A stretch of DNA of 31,535 nucleotides, taken from Candidatus Zixiibacteriota bacterium (GTDB lineage Bacteria; Zixibacteria; MSB-5A5; GN15; JAAZOE01). Positions 1 through 7,467 of this stretch are shown one piece after another. The translations under genes and the position numbers were made by a program. The notes beneath the pieces are model-generated. The model was not told where the DNA came from. It ran no database searches and worked only from the letters and a program-made list of their open reading frames with translations. Location: assembly GCA_028700875.1 (NCBI GenBank), contig JAQVRW010000001.1, positions 1 through 31,535 on the forward strand, in the 5' to 3' direction. Within the stretch, counting starts at the first letter, position 1, and every line of letters begins with the position of its first letter.

Positions 1-189
1 TTGATGATCACAACAAATAGCGAACGCATTCAGAATATACGGTCAGCCTGTGATGCTTTGCATGTCCCCGACAAAGCGAAACAATTTCTTTGGCTGGCAT
101 CCAGGGAAGATATCAGCGAGAAGACACTTTTTACCAAAGTCTGGCGATCTGTGGATTCTAGAGACGTGACACTCTACGGAATTCTCTAA
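1..189 (+). CDS. Unknown protein, possibly 5'-truncated by the window edge
   Basis: This is a short reading frame of up to 62 codons, open at the window edge, so the true start may lie upstream; ATG at base 4 is the first in-window ATG. It is hydrophilic with no signal peptide or membrane segment and resembles nothing I recognise. Its stop overlaps the stop of the oppositely oriented gene at 186-938 by a few bases, so the two genes converge. It may be only the C-terminal part of a longer protein. The coding call rests on the open frame alone and is weak. Confidence 0.3.
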   Translation: MMITTNSERIQNIRSACDALHVPDKAKQFLWLASREDISEKTLFTKVWRSVDSRDVTLYGIL

Positions 190-938
190 TGTTTCCGCGA
201 AGCAGAGGGCGGACAACTCTTTGTGAGTCCAAATGTCATGCGATAAATACCGCGTGCCCCCGACAGCTTTTTTTCGTGGATGTTCACGCCAACATAGAGA
301 TATTGACGTGACCACGATTTGAAGCGGACTCGTTCAGGTGCGAAATAGGACAAACTGTCGAGAATGATCATGGGCGCGCCATAAATTGCATTTGGATTCA
401 TGTCATGGGGCTCACGAAGTAGTTCAGACATCGACGTGTAGAACGGTGAGCCATCGGGATTCGTCTTAACGTATCCGCCATACTTACCGACCTTGAATTG
501 CAGCAGCGGGCCGTTGCGGGCAGTCGCATTTGGTAGGGAGACATTAATTGGTGTTATTTCCTTGAGAAAGATGCAACGATTCTTTGGTATTACGATGTCA
601 ACTTTACAGCACACGTACTTTACTGGCATCTCAACGATGAACGTTGAGTCATCCACCATCTGCGGTGTTAAGACGCGGGCTTCAGGCGAGGGGACATAGT
701 AGTTGTACAGCTTGGTGATATCAATTGGTGTGAGAATGTTGATACCGGCAATGCCATCCACAAAGCGAGCGACAAACAGAATAATTAAGGCAAGTATTGC
801 CCATCGAATGCCAGTCGCCAGCGCCTTATCTTGGATCACTAAAGGAACGACGAGATTGTTTCTGCGGGCGCTTTCTTCAGCTTGACGTCTCAACCACAAG
901 GACTGTTGATATTCGCCGATTCTCTCTTTGGTGGTCAT
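186..938 (-). CDS. Unknown protein with one N-terminal-region membrane segment
   Basis: A 250-residue protein that I do not recognise. About 40 charged, Arg/Lys/Gln-rich residues come first, then one hydrophobic stretch (roughly residues 43-62), then about 190 mostly polar residues. This predicts a single-pass protein with a short cytoplasmic tail and a large domain outside the membrane. The soluble part has paired cysteines (Cys-Cys near residue 109) and a basic C-terminus. No Shine-Dalgarno sequence is obvious before the ATG. The gene is isolated: it converges on the gene at 1-189 and has about 590 bases of apparently noncoding DNA upstream. Frame length and composition favour a real gene, but the function is unknown. 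Confidence 0.6.
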   Translation of the reverse strand: MTTKERIGEYQQSLWLRRQAEESARRNNLVVPLVIQDKALATGIRWAILALIILFVARFVDGIAGINILTPIDITKLYNYYVPSPEARVLTPQMVDDSTFIVEMPVKYVCCKVDIVIPKNRCIFLKEITPINVSLPNATARNGPLLQFKVGKYGGYVKTNPDGSPFYTSMSELLREPHDMNPNAIYGAPMIILDSLSYFAPERVRFKSWSRQYLYVGVNIHEKKLSGARGIYRMTFGLTKSCPPSASRKH

Positions 939-1525
939 ACACTTATGGCGTTGCTTGGGCTAAAACGGTTGTACGATTCCATCATATCCTGATTACTCAT
1001 GTGTACCATTTTTGCGCGACTACCAATGACGTGTGCCCAATACGTCGACGTATGTATTCCAGCCTTTCTTCACCTTGAATGCATCGACCATTTTGTATAA
1101 AGGCTAAAGGCTTTTTTCCGTGACCAATCCACGAGCCAGAGGACCTTTTGAGTCATATTGGTCTCAAGTGTTAGGTTGGGTGGGTGCCGCAACATATAGT
1201 GGCGCAATCGTATATATGTTATGAATGGCCAAGAAAATGGCCGGCTGCGTGGACGCATTAATCACGACGAAGAACCTCTGTTTTCACCAAAACCTCTGGC
1301 TTTGGACAACAGTTGTCCATCATACAGTGGTCAATTCGGTTGAGGAAATGACGGCCATACCAGGGCAAGACAATGCGTGGTTGGATCGAGGCTGAAAAAG
1401 ATTCATGCAAATTCGGCGTACGCATTTGTTACCATGAATTGTCCTGCGTCAAATATAGGGAAAGGCAATTCTTACCATGACTGAGCCAAAATGATATGGG
1501 AGCATGTTATCATAATTGCGCACGC
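939..1525. other. Long AT-rich intergenic stretch with no convincing gene
   Basis: No frame here has a plausible start and protein-like composition; the short frames encode Arg/His/Trp-rich nonsense. One inverted repeat is visible, AACATATA at 1191-1198 pairing with TATATGTT at 1213-1220 across 14 bases. It could be a binding site or simply AT-rich chance. The stretch may hold the promoter of the leftward gene at 186-938 and the 3' end of the Nudix transcript. Confidence 0.4.
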
Positions 1526-2149
1526 CTATATCAACAGCAGCTTATCTTTTTCAAAGAAGCGGTTCGCCATCAAGGCAATCTTAATGTGATAATTGTCTAC
1601 GGAGGTGATAAAATCGTTCCTGTCGACAATAATGGGCGTATGACGGCTTCCGTTCCATGAGACACATTCGGATTTGGAGCTCTCCAATAACACATGTAGT
1701 ACATCATGTGGTCGTAGAAAGAATACCTCTTGAACCTCGTCGGGGTTAGGGAACAGTTGCTCCAAAGGGTGTTCGACCTCTGTGAAAAATACATGCTGAA
1801 ACTCACGATTCATCATATTTGAAGAACAAAAGGAATCACGCCTCACGCCGAGAGGATACAGCTTGGCTGGATCAAGAATGATTCCCAATTCTTCTTTGCC
1901 TTCCCTAACTAAGGCATCAGTTACCGACTCACTTGCGACGCAATGCCCAGCGAAGCTAACGTCCATTTTGCCCGGATATAGACGCTTAGTCGCGGCACGT
2001 CTTTGATAAAGGATTGTTTTGTCTGAAGCGTTCAAAAGCCAACAGTGAAATACTCTGTGCCATTGACCATGCAGGTGGACTTCCGACGAACGCATAGTAC
2101 CGATTGGTTCGTAGTTGTCATCGAAAATATCCAGAATTTCGTTTTGCAC
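1526..2149 (-). CDS. Nudix hydrolase, isopentenyl-diphosphate isomerase/YfcD-like subgroup
   Basis: A 207-residue Nudix protein. The Nudix box is complete: Gly68, Glu74, Arg82-Glu83 and Glu86-Glu87 followed by Leu-Gly-Ile match GX5EX7REUXEEXGU, so metal-dependent pyrophosphate hydrolysis, or IDI-type isomerisation, is chemically possible. The N-terminus (DIFDDNYEPIG, then GQWHRVFHCWLLN) is typical of the YfcD/IDI-like branch. The start is GTG, with AGGAG about 12 bases upstream; the nearer ATG at 2160 runs into a stop after three codons. The gene lies 51 bases downstream of the kinase gene and probably shares its promoter. The substrate cannot be read from sequence. A nucleotide-sugar or diphosphate intermediate of the neighbouring pathway is a guess. 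Confidence 0.85.
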   Translation of the reverse strand: MQNEILDIFDDNYEPIGTMRSSEVHLHGQWHRVFHCWLLNASDKTILYQRRAATKRLYPGKMDVSFAGHCVASESVTDALVREGKEELGIILDPAKLYPLGVRRDSFCSSNMMNREFQHVFFTEVEHPLEQLFPNPDEVQEVFFLRPHDVLHVLLESSKSECVSWNGSRHTPIIVDRNDFITSVDNYHIKIALMANRFFEKDKLLLI

Positions 2150-2200
2150 TATCGCGACATTCTCCTAAAAGTTATCGGCTATTTGGTGAAAACACTGATT

Positions 2201-2746
2201 CTATCGTTCTTGCAGTCTTCCCAAATCGGCCTGTATCTGGCATATTGCCGTTTCAAGATTGTCATTTATGATTTGCCGAAGACCCATAGCAGAAAATTCA
2301 CTTTCAATGCGTTCAACTTTACCGGGGTCGGCCAATAGCCCTGCTTCATACCAATCAAGTTCTGGCTTTGCGGATAGAAGATGTCTCCATCTTTCTTTCG
2401 GGCATGTGATATAGACCGCATAATCGGGAACAGGTGCAATTTCGAAGATATGTCGAATATCAAGTTTAGCTCCAAAAGCCCGATGATACGCCAAATTTGA
2501 ATATATGTACCTGTCAAAGATGATTGGTCTGTCATGGCTCCGAGTCACATCAAGAACAGTCGAAAGATACGCAGACAAATAAAAAAGAAATTTGGAATCG
2601 ATGGAATCTTGCGCCATGAAGTACTGTTCTGCGGTCTTGAGGGCGACAGGGACGCATTTCAACGCATTGCCCCCCAGCGACTTGGCAATGCGGTTCGCAA
2701 TTGTAGTCTTACCAACGGAATCAATTCCATCTACTGAAATGAGCAT
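2201..2746 (-). CDS. Thymidylate-kinase-like P-loop kinase
   Basis: About 182 residues. It opens with a Walker A loop (GIDSVGKTT, residues 7-15) immediately after a beta strand, as in thymidylate kinase, and has the family's DRYIYSNLAYHRAFG segment (the DRY-containing phosphate/substrate loop) near residue 100. These features support an ATP-dependent kinase acting on a nucleoside monophosphate or similar phosphorylated substrate. The C-terminal half, including the lid region, is divergent, so dTMP specificity is not assured. ATG 2746 was chosen over the upstream ATG at 2803. It has AAGGA four bases before it, and the promoter -10 at 2805-2810 would leave no leader for a 2803 start. It heads a two-gene operon with the Nudix gene. 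Confidence 0.75.
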   Translation of the reverse strand: MLISVDGIDSVGKTTIANRIAKSLGGNALKCVPVALKTAEQYFMAQDSIDSKFLFYLSAYLSTVLDVTRSHDRPIIFDRYIYSNLAYHRAFGAKLDIRHIFEIAPVPDYAVYITCPKERWRHLLSAKPELDWYEAGLLADPGKVERIESEFSAMGLRQIINDNLETAICQIQADLGRLQER

Positions 2747-2804
2747 GTTGTCCTTATCCTGGTCGTCGCCGCCGGGAAACGTCCGATATAAAATGATCCA
2801 CACG

Positions 2805-2834
2805 AATATAGGGTGGGTTTATACGAATTGTCAA
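2805..2834 (-). promoter_or_regulatory. Sigma70-type promoter for the kinase-Nudix operon
   Basis: On the minus strand a perfect TTGACA (2829-2834) is followed after 18 bases by TATATT (2805-2810). The predicted start of transcription lies about 50 bases before the kinase ATG at 2746. Confidence 0.6.
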
Positions 2835-2843
2835 GACTCGTGC

Positions 2844-2875
2844 TTGACTTTCTGTCACGAACGACATAGTATAAT
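2844..2875 (+). promoter_or_regulatory. Putative promoter for the RuBisCO-like operon
   Basis: A perfect TATAAT (2870-2875) lies 33 bases before the HAD ATG. TTGACT (2844-2849) is upstream, but the 20-base spacing is longer than ideal, so the -35 may be weak or activator-dependent. It is divergent from, and only about 10 bases away from, the leftward promoter. Confidence 0.45.
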
Positions 2876-2907
2876 TCTCACAAGGGCGAACGTAAAACTC
2901 GAAAGCT

Positions 2908-3759
2908 ATGAAAGTCGACACGATTGTATTTGACCTCGAGGGAGTCGTCTACCGAAGCGGTATTCCGATCCCTGGGGCCATTTCCGCACTACACAGGCTT
3001 TCAGCATTGGGTTTCACTTTGGGCTTCTTCACCAATGCGAGCGTTCACACGAGGGAGCAGCTTCTCCTGAAACTTCGCAACATGGGAGTCAACGCGAGAT
3101 CTACTAATCAATTAGCGACGTCCTGCCATGCGCTGGCGGATTACTTCATCACGCAAGGGATTACAGGTATTCCGGTCTTGGTTATCGGAGAAGCAGCGCT
3201 TGAAGAGGAACTTAAAGTAACTTCCAACCAGCTGCGTAGAGTATCGGACGCTGAGAGCGATACGCAGCAACCGATCGCAGCAGTGGCTATGGGTTTTTGC
3301 AGTAATTTCAGTTACGACCACCTACTCTGCGCACAGCAATGCATTCTCGACGGAGCGAGATTTTACGCAACAGATATAGATCCTTTTTACCCGGACGTGA
3401 CTGGAAAGTTTTATCCGGCTATTGGGTGGCAAGTCGCTGCCGTCATGCTGACGACGGGCGTTAGGCCCGTGATCGTTGGCAAACCCGAATCTTACATGAT
3501 AAGGTCACTGCTTGGCGATCTAGGAGCTCAACCATCATCTACCCTTGTAGTCGGAGATAGTGCATGGTCAGATATCCAGGCGGGGAATAGGGCCGGTTGC
3601 AGAACCTGTCTGGTGCGATCCGGAATCCCGCAGGATTTGCTAAAACGGGTAATTGCGGAAAACAACTACTTAAAACCGGAGCGTCCGGATGAGTTGTTAC
3701 CGGATTTTGCGATTGAAACCATCTGCGACCTAGAATCGCAAGTATTGGACAAACTTTAG
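2908..3759 (+). CDS. HAD-superfamily (NagD-like, type IIA) phosphatase
   Basis: 283 residues, the usual size for NagD/p-nitrophenylphosphatase-type HADs. Motif I is DLEGV: nucleophile Asp9 is present, but the usual second Asp is Glu11. Motif II is Thr42-Asn43, motif III is Lys192 (VGKPE), and motif IV is GDS plus a second Asp (Asp217, Asp222). A type-IIA cap domain sits between motifs II and III. Glu at the second motif I position also occurs in the phosphoserine phosphatase ThrH, so activity is plausible. It is the first gene of the rightward operon, 13 bases ahead of the flavin-reductase-like gene and two genes ahead of the RuBisCO-like protein. It probably dephosphorylates a small sugar-phosphate-like intermediate. 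Confidence 0.85.
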   Translation: MKVDTIVFDLEGVVYRSGIPIPGAISALHRLSALGFTLGFFTNASVHTREQLLLKLRNMGVNARSTNQLATSCHALADYFITQGITGIPVLVIGEAALEEELKVTSNQLRRVSDAESDTQQPIAAVAMGFCSNFSYDHLLCAQQCILDGARFYATDIDPFYPDVTGKFYPAIGWQVAAVMLTTGVRPVIVGKPESYMIRSLLGDLGAQPSSTLVVGDSAWSDIQAGNRAGCRTCLVRSGIPQDLLKRVIAENNYLKPERPDELLPDFAIETICDLESQVLDKL

Positions 3760-3772
3760 TGAAAGACGCCAT

Positions 3773-4375
3773 ATGTCCCAGAAGACTTTAGAGATTACAG
3801 AGTTTTTGGAAAAGGTCGTTTACCTGACACCGCCACATGCTCCTGTTTTGGTTTCTACCATTAGTCCCTTCGGAAATTCTAATCTAGCTCCATTTGAGCA
3901 GTTCATGACTTGCTCGGACTTCCCCCCCCGCGTATGTCTGGCAATTACTCCGAAGTCAGACACTGTTCGAAACATTCGGGATGGGAGTGATTTTTGCATC
4001 GGGATTCCAACGCCAGCGTTGGCAAACCAAGTATTTGCTTGTGGTGAGCCACTTCCCAGACAGGAATCGGAGTTTGATCTGTCTGGTCTCACTCCTACGC
4101 GATCTAAGTTCATTACTTCGCCCCGAATCAAAGAGTGCCCGATAAATTTCGAATGTAAACTCCATTGGGAACGCGACACCGGGGATCATGTACTTGTTGT
4201 GGGGACCGTGCTATTAGTTGCCGTCCAAGAACAGTACTGGGATGTCGACAAGGTCAAAAGACGACTTAACTTGGACATGCTATATTATGCTACGTCCGGC
4301 CATTTCTTAACTAAGGGCCAAGTGCTCCAAGCAAATAAGCGTGAGTTGGTAGATAAATACAAATCCAGAAATTGA
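3773..4375 (+). CDS. Flavin-reductase-like FMN-binding split-barrel protein
   Basis: A 200-residue protein of the flavoredoxin/DIM6-NTAB group. Visible family features are the early strand with Pro-Val-Leu-Val-Ser-Thr (residues 24-29), the NLAPFEQFMTCSDFPP segment that lines the flavin site, KSDTVRNI (DT.RN), and the central NF.C.LHW strand followed by VGTV. Relatives bind FMN and reduce flavin or act as ferric or small-molecule reductases. It lies between the HAD and RuBisCO-like genes with short gaps on both sides (13 and 14 bases), so it is almost certainly cotranscribed. It may supply a reduction step or reduced flavin to the pathway. The specific substrate is unknown. Confidence 0.8.
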   Translation: MSQKTLEITEFLEKVVYLTPPHAPVLVSTISPFGNSNLAPFEQFMTCSDFPPRVCLAITPKSDTVRNIRDGSDFCIGIPTPALANQVFACGEPLPRQESEFDLSGLTPTRSKFITSPRIKECPINFECKLHWERDTGDHVLVVGTVLLVAVQEQYWDVDKVKRRLNLDMLYYATSGHFLTKGQVLQANKRELVDKYKSRN

Positions 4376-4389
4376 TGCAGGTCTAAATC

Positions 4390-5670
4390 ATGATTTCGCC
4401 GGATATACAAAAGACTCACGTCGTAGCGAAGTATCGTATCAAGTTCAAGAACGGAACACACCGCGCTTTTCATGAAGGGGTACGTGAGCTTTTTGATATA
4501 ACGGTATTTGGCGGTAGCCGTCCGTTCAAATACGCTCCGTGCGACCGTAACCGGTTTGACCTTCTCTACGAGTTCAAGCTGCTTGACGAGGATCGTAATG
4601 AGGGAATCGTTGAGGTCGCATGGCCACCAATGCTGTGCACTGACAAATCAGGAATTCCAATGGTATTGTCAACATGCCTATTTGTTTCGGTCTATGATTT
4701 CATCGTTGATTTCGAATTATATGATCTGATTCTCCCGGAATCGATGGTATCCCAATACCGTGGGCCCAGGTATGGAATCCGAGGGTTGCGACAACGTCTC
4801 GGTGTCCCGCAACGTCCGCTGCTCGGTTTAATTCTTAAGCCCAGGTGTGACCTTACCCCAGCTATCTGCGCAAACCTAGCGGAAGCGGCAACCCGGGCGG
4901 GTGTCGACTACGTCATAGATGATGAGTTAGTCGTCGACCCAGATAGTTGCCGTTTCGAGGAACGTGCAATCGCAGTGATGGAGGCCATCGATAAGGCATC
5001 AACTCATACCAAAAGTTCTACTACGCGTACACACTATTTTATGAACGTGACTTCGCGGGGTAGTCGATTTCGGGAGTTGTATAGTGTTGCGGAGAGAAGG
5101 GGTGCAAGAGGGGTGGGTTTGAACCCGGTAGCGATGGGATTCGACGCTATCGATAGCTTGCGAAGGAAGCGTGGGTCTCAACTCGCTATCATAGCTAATA
5201 CTATTGGAAGGGGAGTCATTACGGAAGGGAGTTTTCGTATAAGTCCGCAGATACTCTGCCTGCTGGGAAGAATCTGTGGGGCGGATGCGGTCTACACTGT
5301 CCCGTTTCAGGGATTACTTCGGTCAAAGGCTGAAGATTTACGGACGCTGTCGAGAGTTCTCTATGAACCGATACGAGGTATAGAGACCGCATTTGGGATA
5401 TGCTCTGGGGGCATTGACATCAACAACGTTTTATCGACTCTTCATCTGCACGGCCCGGATGTGATGATACAAGTCGGAGATGCGCTCTGTCGACAATATG
5501 ACGAAAACGGAGATATATCTGATTGGGTTAAGGCTTTTCAGGTAATTTCACAGGAATATTTCGAGGTGAAAACGATCAAAAAGGCAAACGCTAGTTTGCT
5601 CAATAAGGCCACCCATGATAAACAACTAGATCGCCTACTTGAAAAAGTGAGTTGGCACGGGGATTCATAA
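4390..5670 (+). CDS. RuBisCO-like protein (form IV-type) with a dismantled carboxylase site
   Basis: 426 residues, close to RuBisCO large subunits. The barrel start is clear (GPRYGI, RLGV..RPLLG, then LKPRCDL), and the VDYVIDDEL segment aligns with the metal-ligand loop. By alignment from memory with spinach numbering, Lys175 is kept (Lys150), Lys177 is Arg152, the carbamylated Lys201 is Ile176, Asp203 and Glu204 are kept (178, 179), His294-Arg295 are Asn270-Thr271, the loop-6 GK motif is absent (around 305-311), Ser379 is kept (Ser339), and the second Gly of Gly403-Gly404 is Asp364. It therefore cannot be a carboxylase and differs even from MtnW-type enolases, which keep the carbamylated Lys. 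Cotranscribed with HAD, flavin-reductase-like and downstream genes. Enolase- or isomerase-type chemistry is an inference. Confidence 0.9.
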   Translation: MISPDIQKTHVVAKYRIKFKNGTHRAFHEGVRELFDITVFGGSRPFKYAPCDRNRFDLLYEFKLLDEDRNEGIVEVAWPPMLCTDKSGIPMVLSTCLFVSVYDFIVDFELYDLILPESMVSQYRGPRYGIRGLRQRLGVPQRPLLGLILKPRCDLTPAICANLAEAATRAGVDYVIDDELVVDPDSCRFEERAIAVMEAIDKASTHTKSSTTRTHYFMNVTSRGSRFRELYSVAERRGARGVGLNPVAMGFDAIDSLRRKRGSQLAIIANTIGRGVITEGSFRISPQILCLLGRICGADAVYTVPFQGLLRSKAEDLRTLSRVLYEPIRGIETAFGICSGGIDINNVLSTLHLHGPDVMIQVGDALCRQYDENGDISDWVKAFQVISQEYFEVKTIKKANASLLNKATHDKQLDRLLEKVSWHGDS

Positions 5671-5673
5671 TCT

Positions 5674-6015
5674 ATGAACACTGATTTAGATAGCATCCAT
5701 CTCGCGCTTTTTGCTGGCTATTTAGCGCTCCTATGCAGTTTGTTGGTTATCATTGGATTGATGCAGTCTTACCTCCCAAGGTTGCATGCTTCAAGTGAGA
5801 GCTCGCTGAGAAAATCGTCAGAATCGCAGCGTTTGTTGATCTTCTACAACCGATTAATTGTACGCGCCGTCTACTACGCAATTTGTGCTGTTTATGAGGT
5901 TGTAGCAAACGTGGAGTGTTTGCCGTGCTGGTCAATATGGCTTTCTATCGGGCTGTTTGTTATCGGACTTGCCCTCTATCTTGGCCTGTTTTTCAAGATA
6001 AGAAAACTGCTCTAA
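5674..6015 (+). CDS. Small multi-pass membrane protein of unknown function
   Basis: 113 residues with hydrophobic segments at about 8-31, 60-80 and 85-108, separated by a Ser/Arg-rich loop (about 38-55). It is predicted to sit in the inner membrane with two or three passes. The ATG follows the stop of the RuBisCO-like gene by three bases, with GGGGA further upstream, so the two genes are translated from one message. I do not recognise the family. Its position in the operon suggests a membrane anchor, exporter component or immunity-like partner, but nothing in the sequence settles this. Confidence 0.75.
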   Translation: MNTDLDSIHLALFAGYLALLCSLLVIIGLMQSYLPRLHASSESSLRKSSESQRLLIFYNRLIVRAVYYAICAVYEVVANVECLPCWSIWLSIGLFVIGLALYLGLFFKIRKLL

Positions 6016-6033
6016 CGGGTGCAAGGGTATTGG

Positions 6034-7467
6034 GTGAAACCATCTGATATAGAGAAGAATTCTTTTCGTAAATTGATGTTGGGCATGCCTGTGCCTGGAC
6101 AAAAGGGCGAAATTGAACCATGCGAGAAGGCTGCAACCGATAGCATACGCGGTCTGGTCATGCAAACGGTTGAGCAGATGTTTGTCGCTTCCTCGGATTC
6201 TCAAAAGGCGGTTGATAACCGATTAAAGATTATCCTGATTCATCAGCCATTGTTTTTTGGCCCCATCTATTTGATAGGACAACTTTGTGTTCTAACGTCC
6301 GCCTCGAGAGTGCTTAGAAAAATGGGTATCGATTCCGAAATCCTCTACATCTTCAATGATTACGATTCGGTATCGGAAAAAGGATTTCGCAATGCCCATT
6401 TACCCCACCCCACGGCACAGAACGGGAGCGTTCTGTTGACGGCGGGACAAAGCGGGTCATCTAATTTAATGATTAGATATTCCCCAGTTCTGACCAATGA
6501 CATTCGTTCCGGCATATGCCGACGATTAAGCAGTTGGGCCGATTCTTTCATGAGATTTCGGGCAATGTTGCTGAAGAATACTGGTTGGGACATAAGAGGT
6601 GCCTTCTCTGAACTCATTGACACAGTCACAAGAATAATACAGAGCAGCTCAACACTCGCGGAAATCAATGAAAATTGTCTTCGTACACTGTCCGCATCCC
6701 TCGGAGCGGAGGTCGAATTCAAGCGAGGGGTGGAATTCATGCACGAAAACAGGCAAGCATTTGCCAACATAGTCGAAGCGCACGGAGACTTATTCCAGTT
6801 GTTGCAGGAGGCCGTTAATTATGCAAAGAACACGATTGGTCCATTTGAAAGCATAAACGAAAATATCGCATCCGGATGGACACCTTTGTGGATCGTATGT
6901 CCCAGATGCCATGTCAGGGTAACGTTGATAAGCAAGGCGTACAATTCGTGGGACGGCTCCTGCCCGATTTGTCAACGCAGATTTCACATTGATCCCCGGA
7001 GAGATATTAGAGACGAGGAATTGACCATCTTCCCAAAAGCCATCCTGCAGAGTATGACTCTTTCGAATGAACTGGGCTCCGTACTTCAGCTCAATCATCT
7101 TGGTGCGGCGGAGTATACATTTTTGGCAAACCATATATCACAAAGGATATACGGTCAGCGAGCAAGGTTTCCGAAGCTTTTCAAGAGCATCCCAGTATAC
7201 ACAAGTTTGGTACCTTTAATATGCTCACAAGTGGGAGAGAGGTCAATCCCAGAGTCGGTCATGTCAAAAACCAAGCAACTTCTGTTGACTGGCCGAATGT
7301 CGTATTTGGACTTATGGTTGAGCATAATGCCTGCAAGAACCTCAGAATATGAGTTGGTTTCTATAGGCCATCTCAATCGGTACAATAACCTCCGCCAACC
7401 GATAAGTCTCGAACGGGAGTGCCATCACGGCGGCCTGATATCTCCTTGGGCTACTACCACGGATTAA
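6034..7467 (+). CDS. BshC-like (HUP-fold) protein with a zinc ribbon; putative amino-acid ligase
   Basis: About 477 residues. Three stretches recall BshC, the cysteine-adding enzyme of bacillithiol synthesis. Near residue 70 there is HQPLFFGPIYLI, like the BshC QQ..L.TGPLY.I signature, followed by a helix and an acidic loop where BshC has its EDHD motif. Near 355 is GAAEYTFLANH, like GPGE.NYW..L. Near the C-terminus is HLNRYNNLR. A four-cysteine zinc ribbon (CPRC...CPIC) lies near residues 288-312 and is not part of classical BshC. GTG 6034 was chosen because AAGGG precedes it by six bases; GTG 6019 in the same frame is possible. It ends the RuBisCO-like operon. Similarity is from memory and moderate; a class I tRNA-synthetase relative is the main alternative. 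Confidence 0.5.
   Translation: MKPSDIEKNSFRKLMLGMPVPGQKGEIEPCEKAATDSIRGLVMQTVEQMFVASSDSQKAVDNRLKIILIHQPLFFGPIYLIGQLCVLTSASRVLRKMGIDSEILYIFNDYDSVSEKGFRNAHLPHPTAQNGSVLLTAGQSGSSNLMIRYSPVLTNDIRSGICRRLSSWADSFMRFRAMLLKNTGWDIRGAFSELIDTVTRIIQSSSTLAEINENCLRTLSASLGAEVEFKRGVEFMHENRQAFANIVEAHGDLFQLLQEAVNYAKNTIGPFESINENIASGWTPLWIVCPRCHVRVTLISKAYNSWDGSCPICQRRFHIDPRRDIRDEELTIFPKAILQSMTLSNELGSVLQLNHLGAAEYTFLANHISQRIYGQRARFPKLFKSIPVYTSLVPLICSQVGERSIPESVMSKTKQLLLTGRMSYLDLWLSIMPARTSEYELVSIGHLNRYNNLRQPISLERECHHGGLISPWATTTD

Noticed and set aside
4390..5670. A functional carbon-fixing RuBisCO
   Set aside because: The carbamylated Lys, loop-6 Lys and catalytic His are all replaced, and no phosphoribulokinase or small subunit is nearby.
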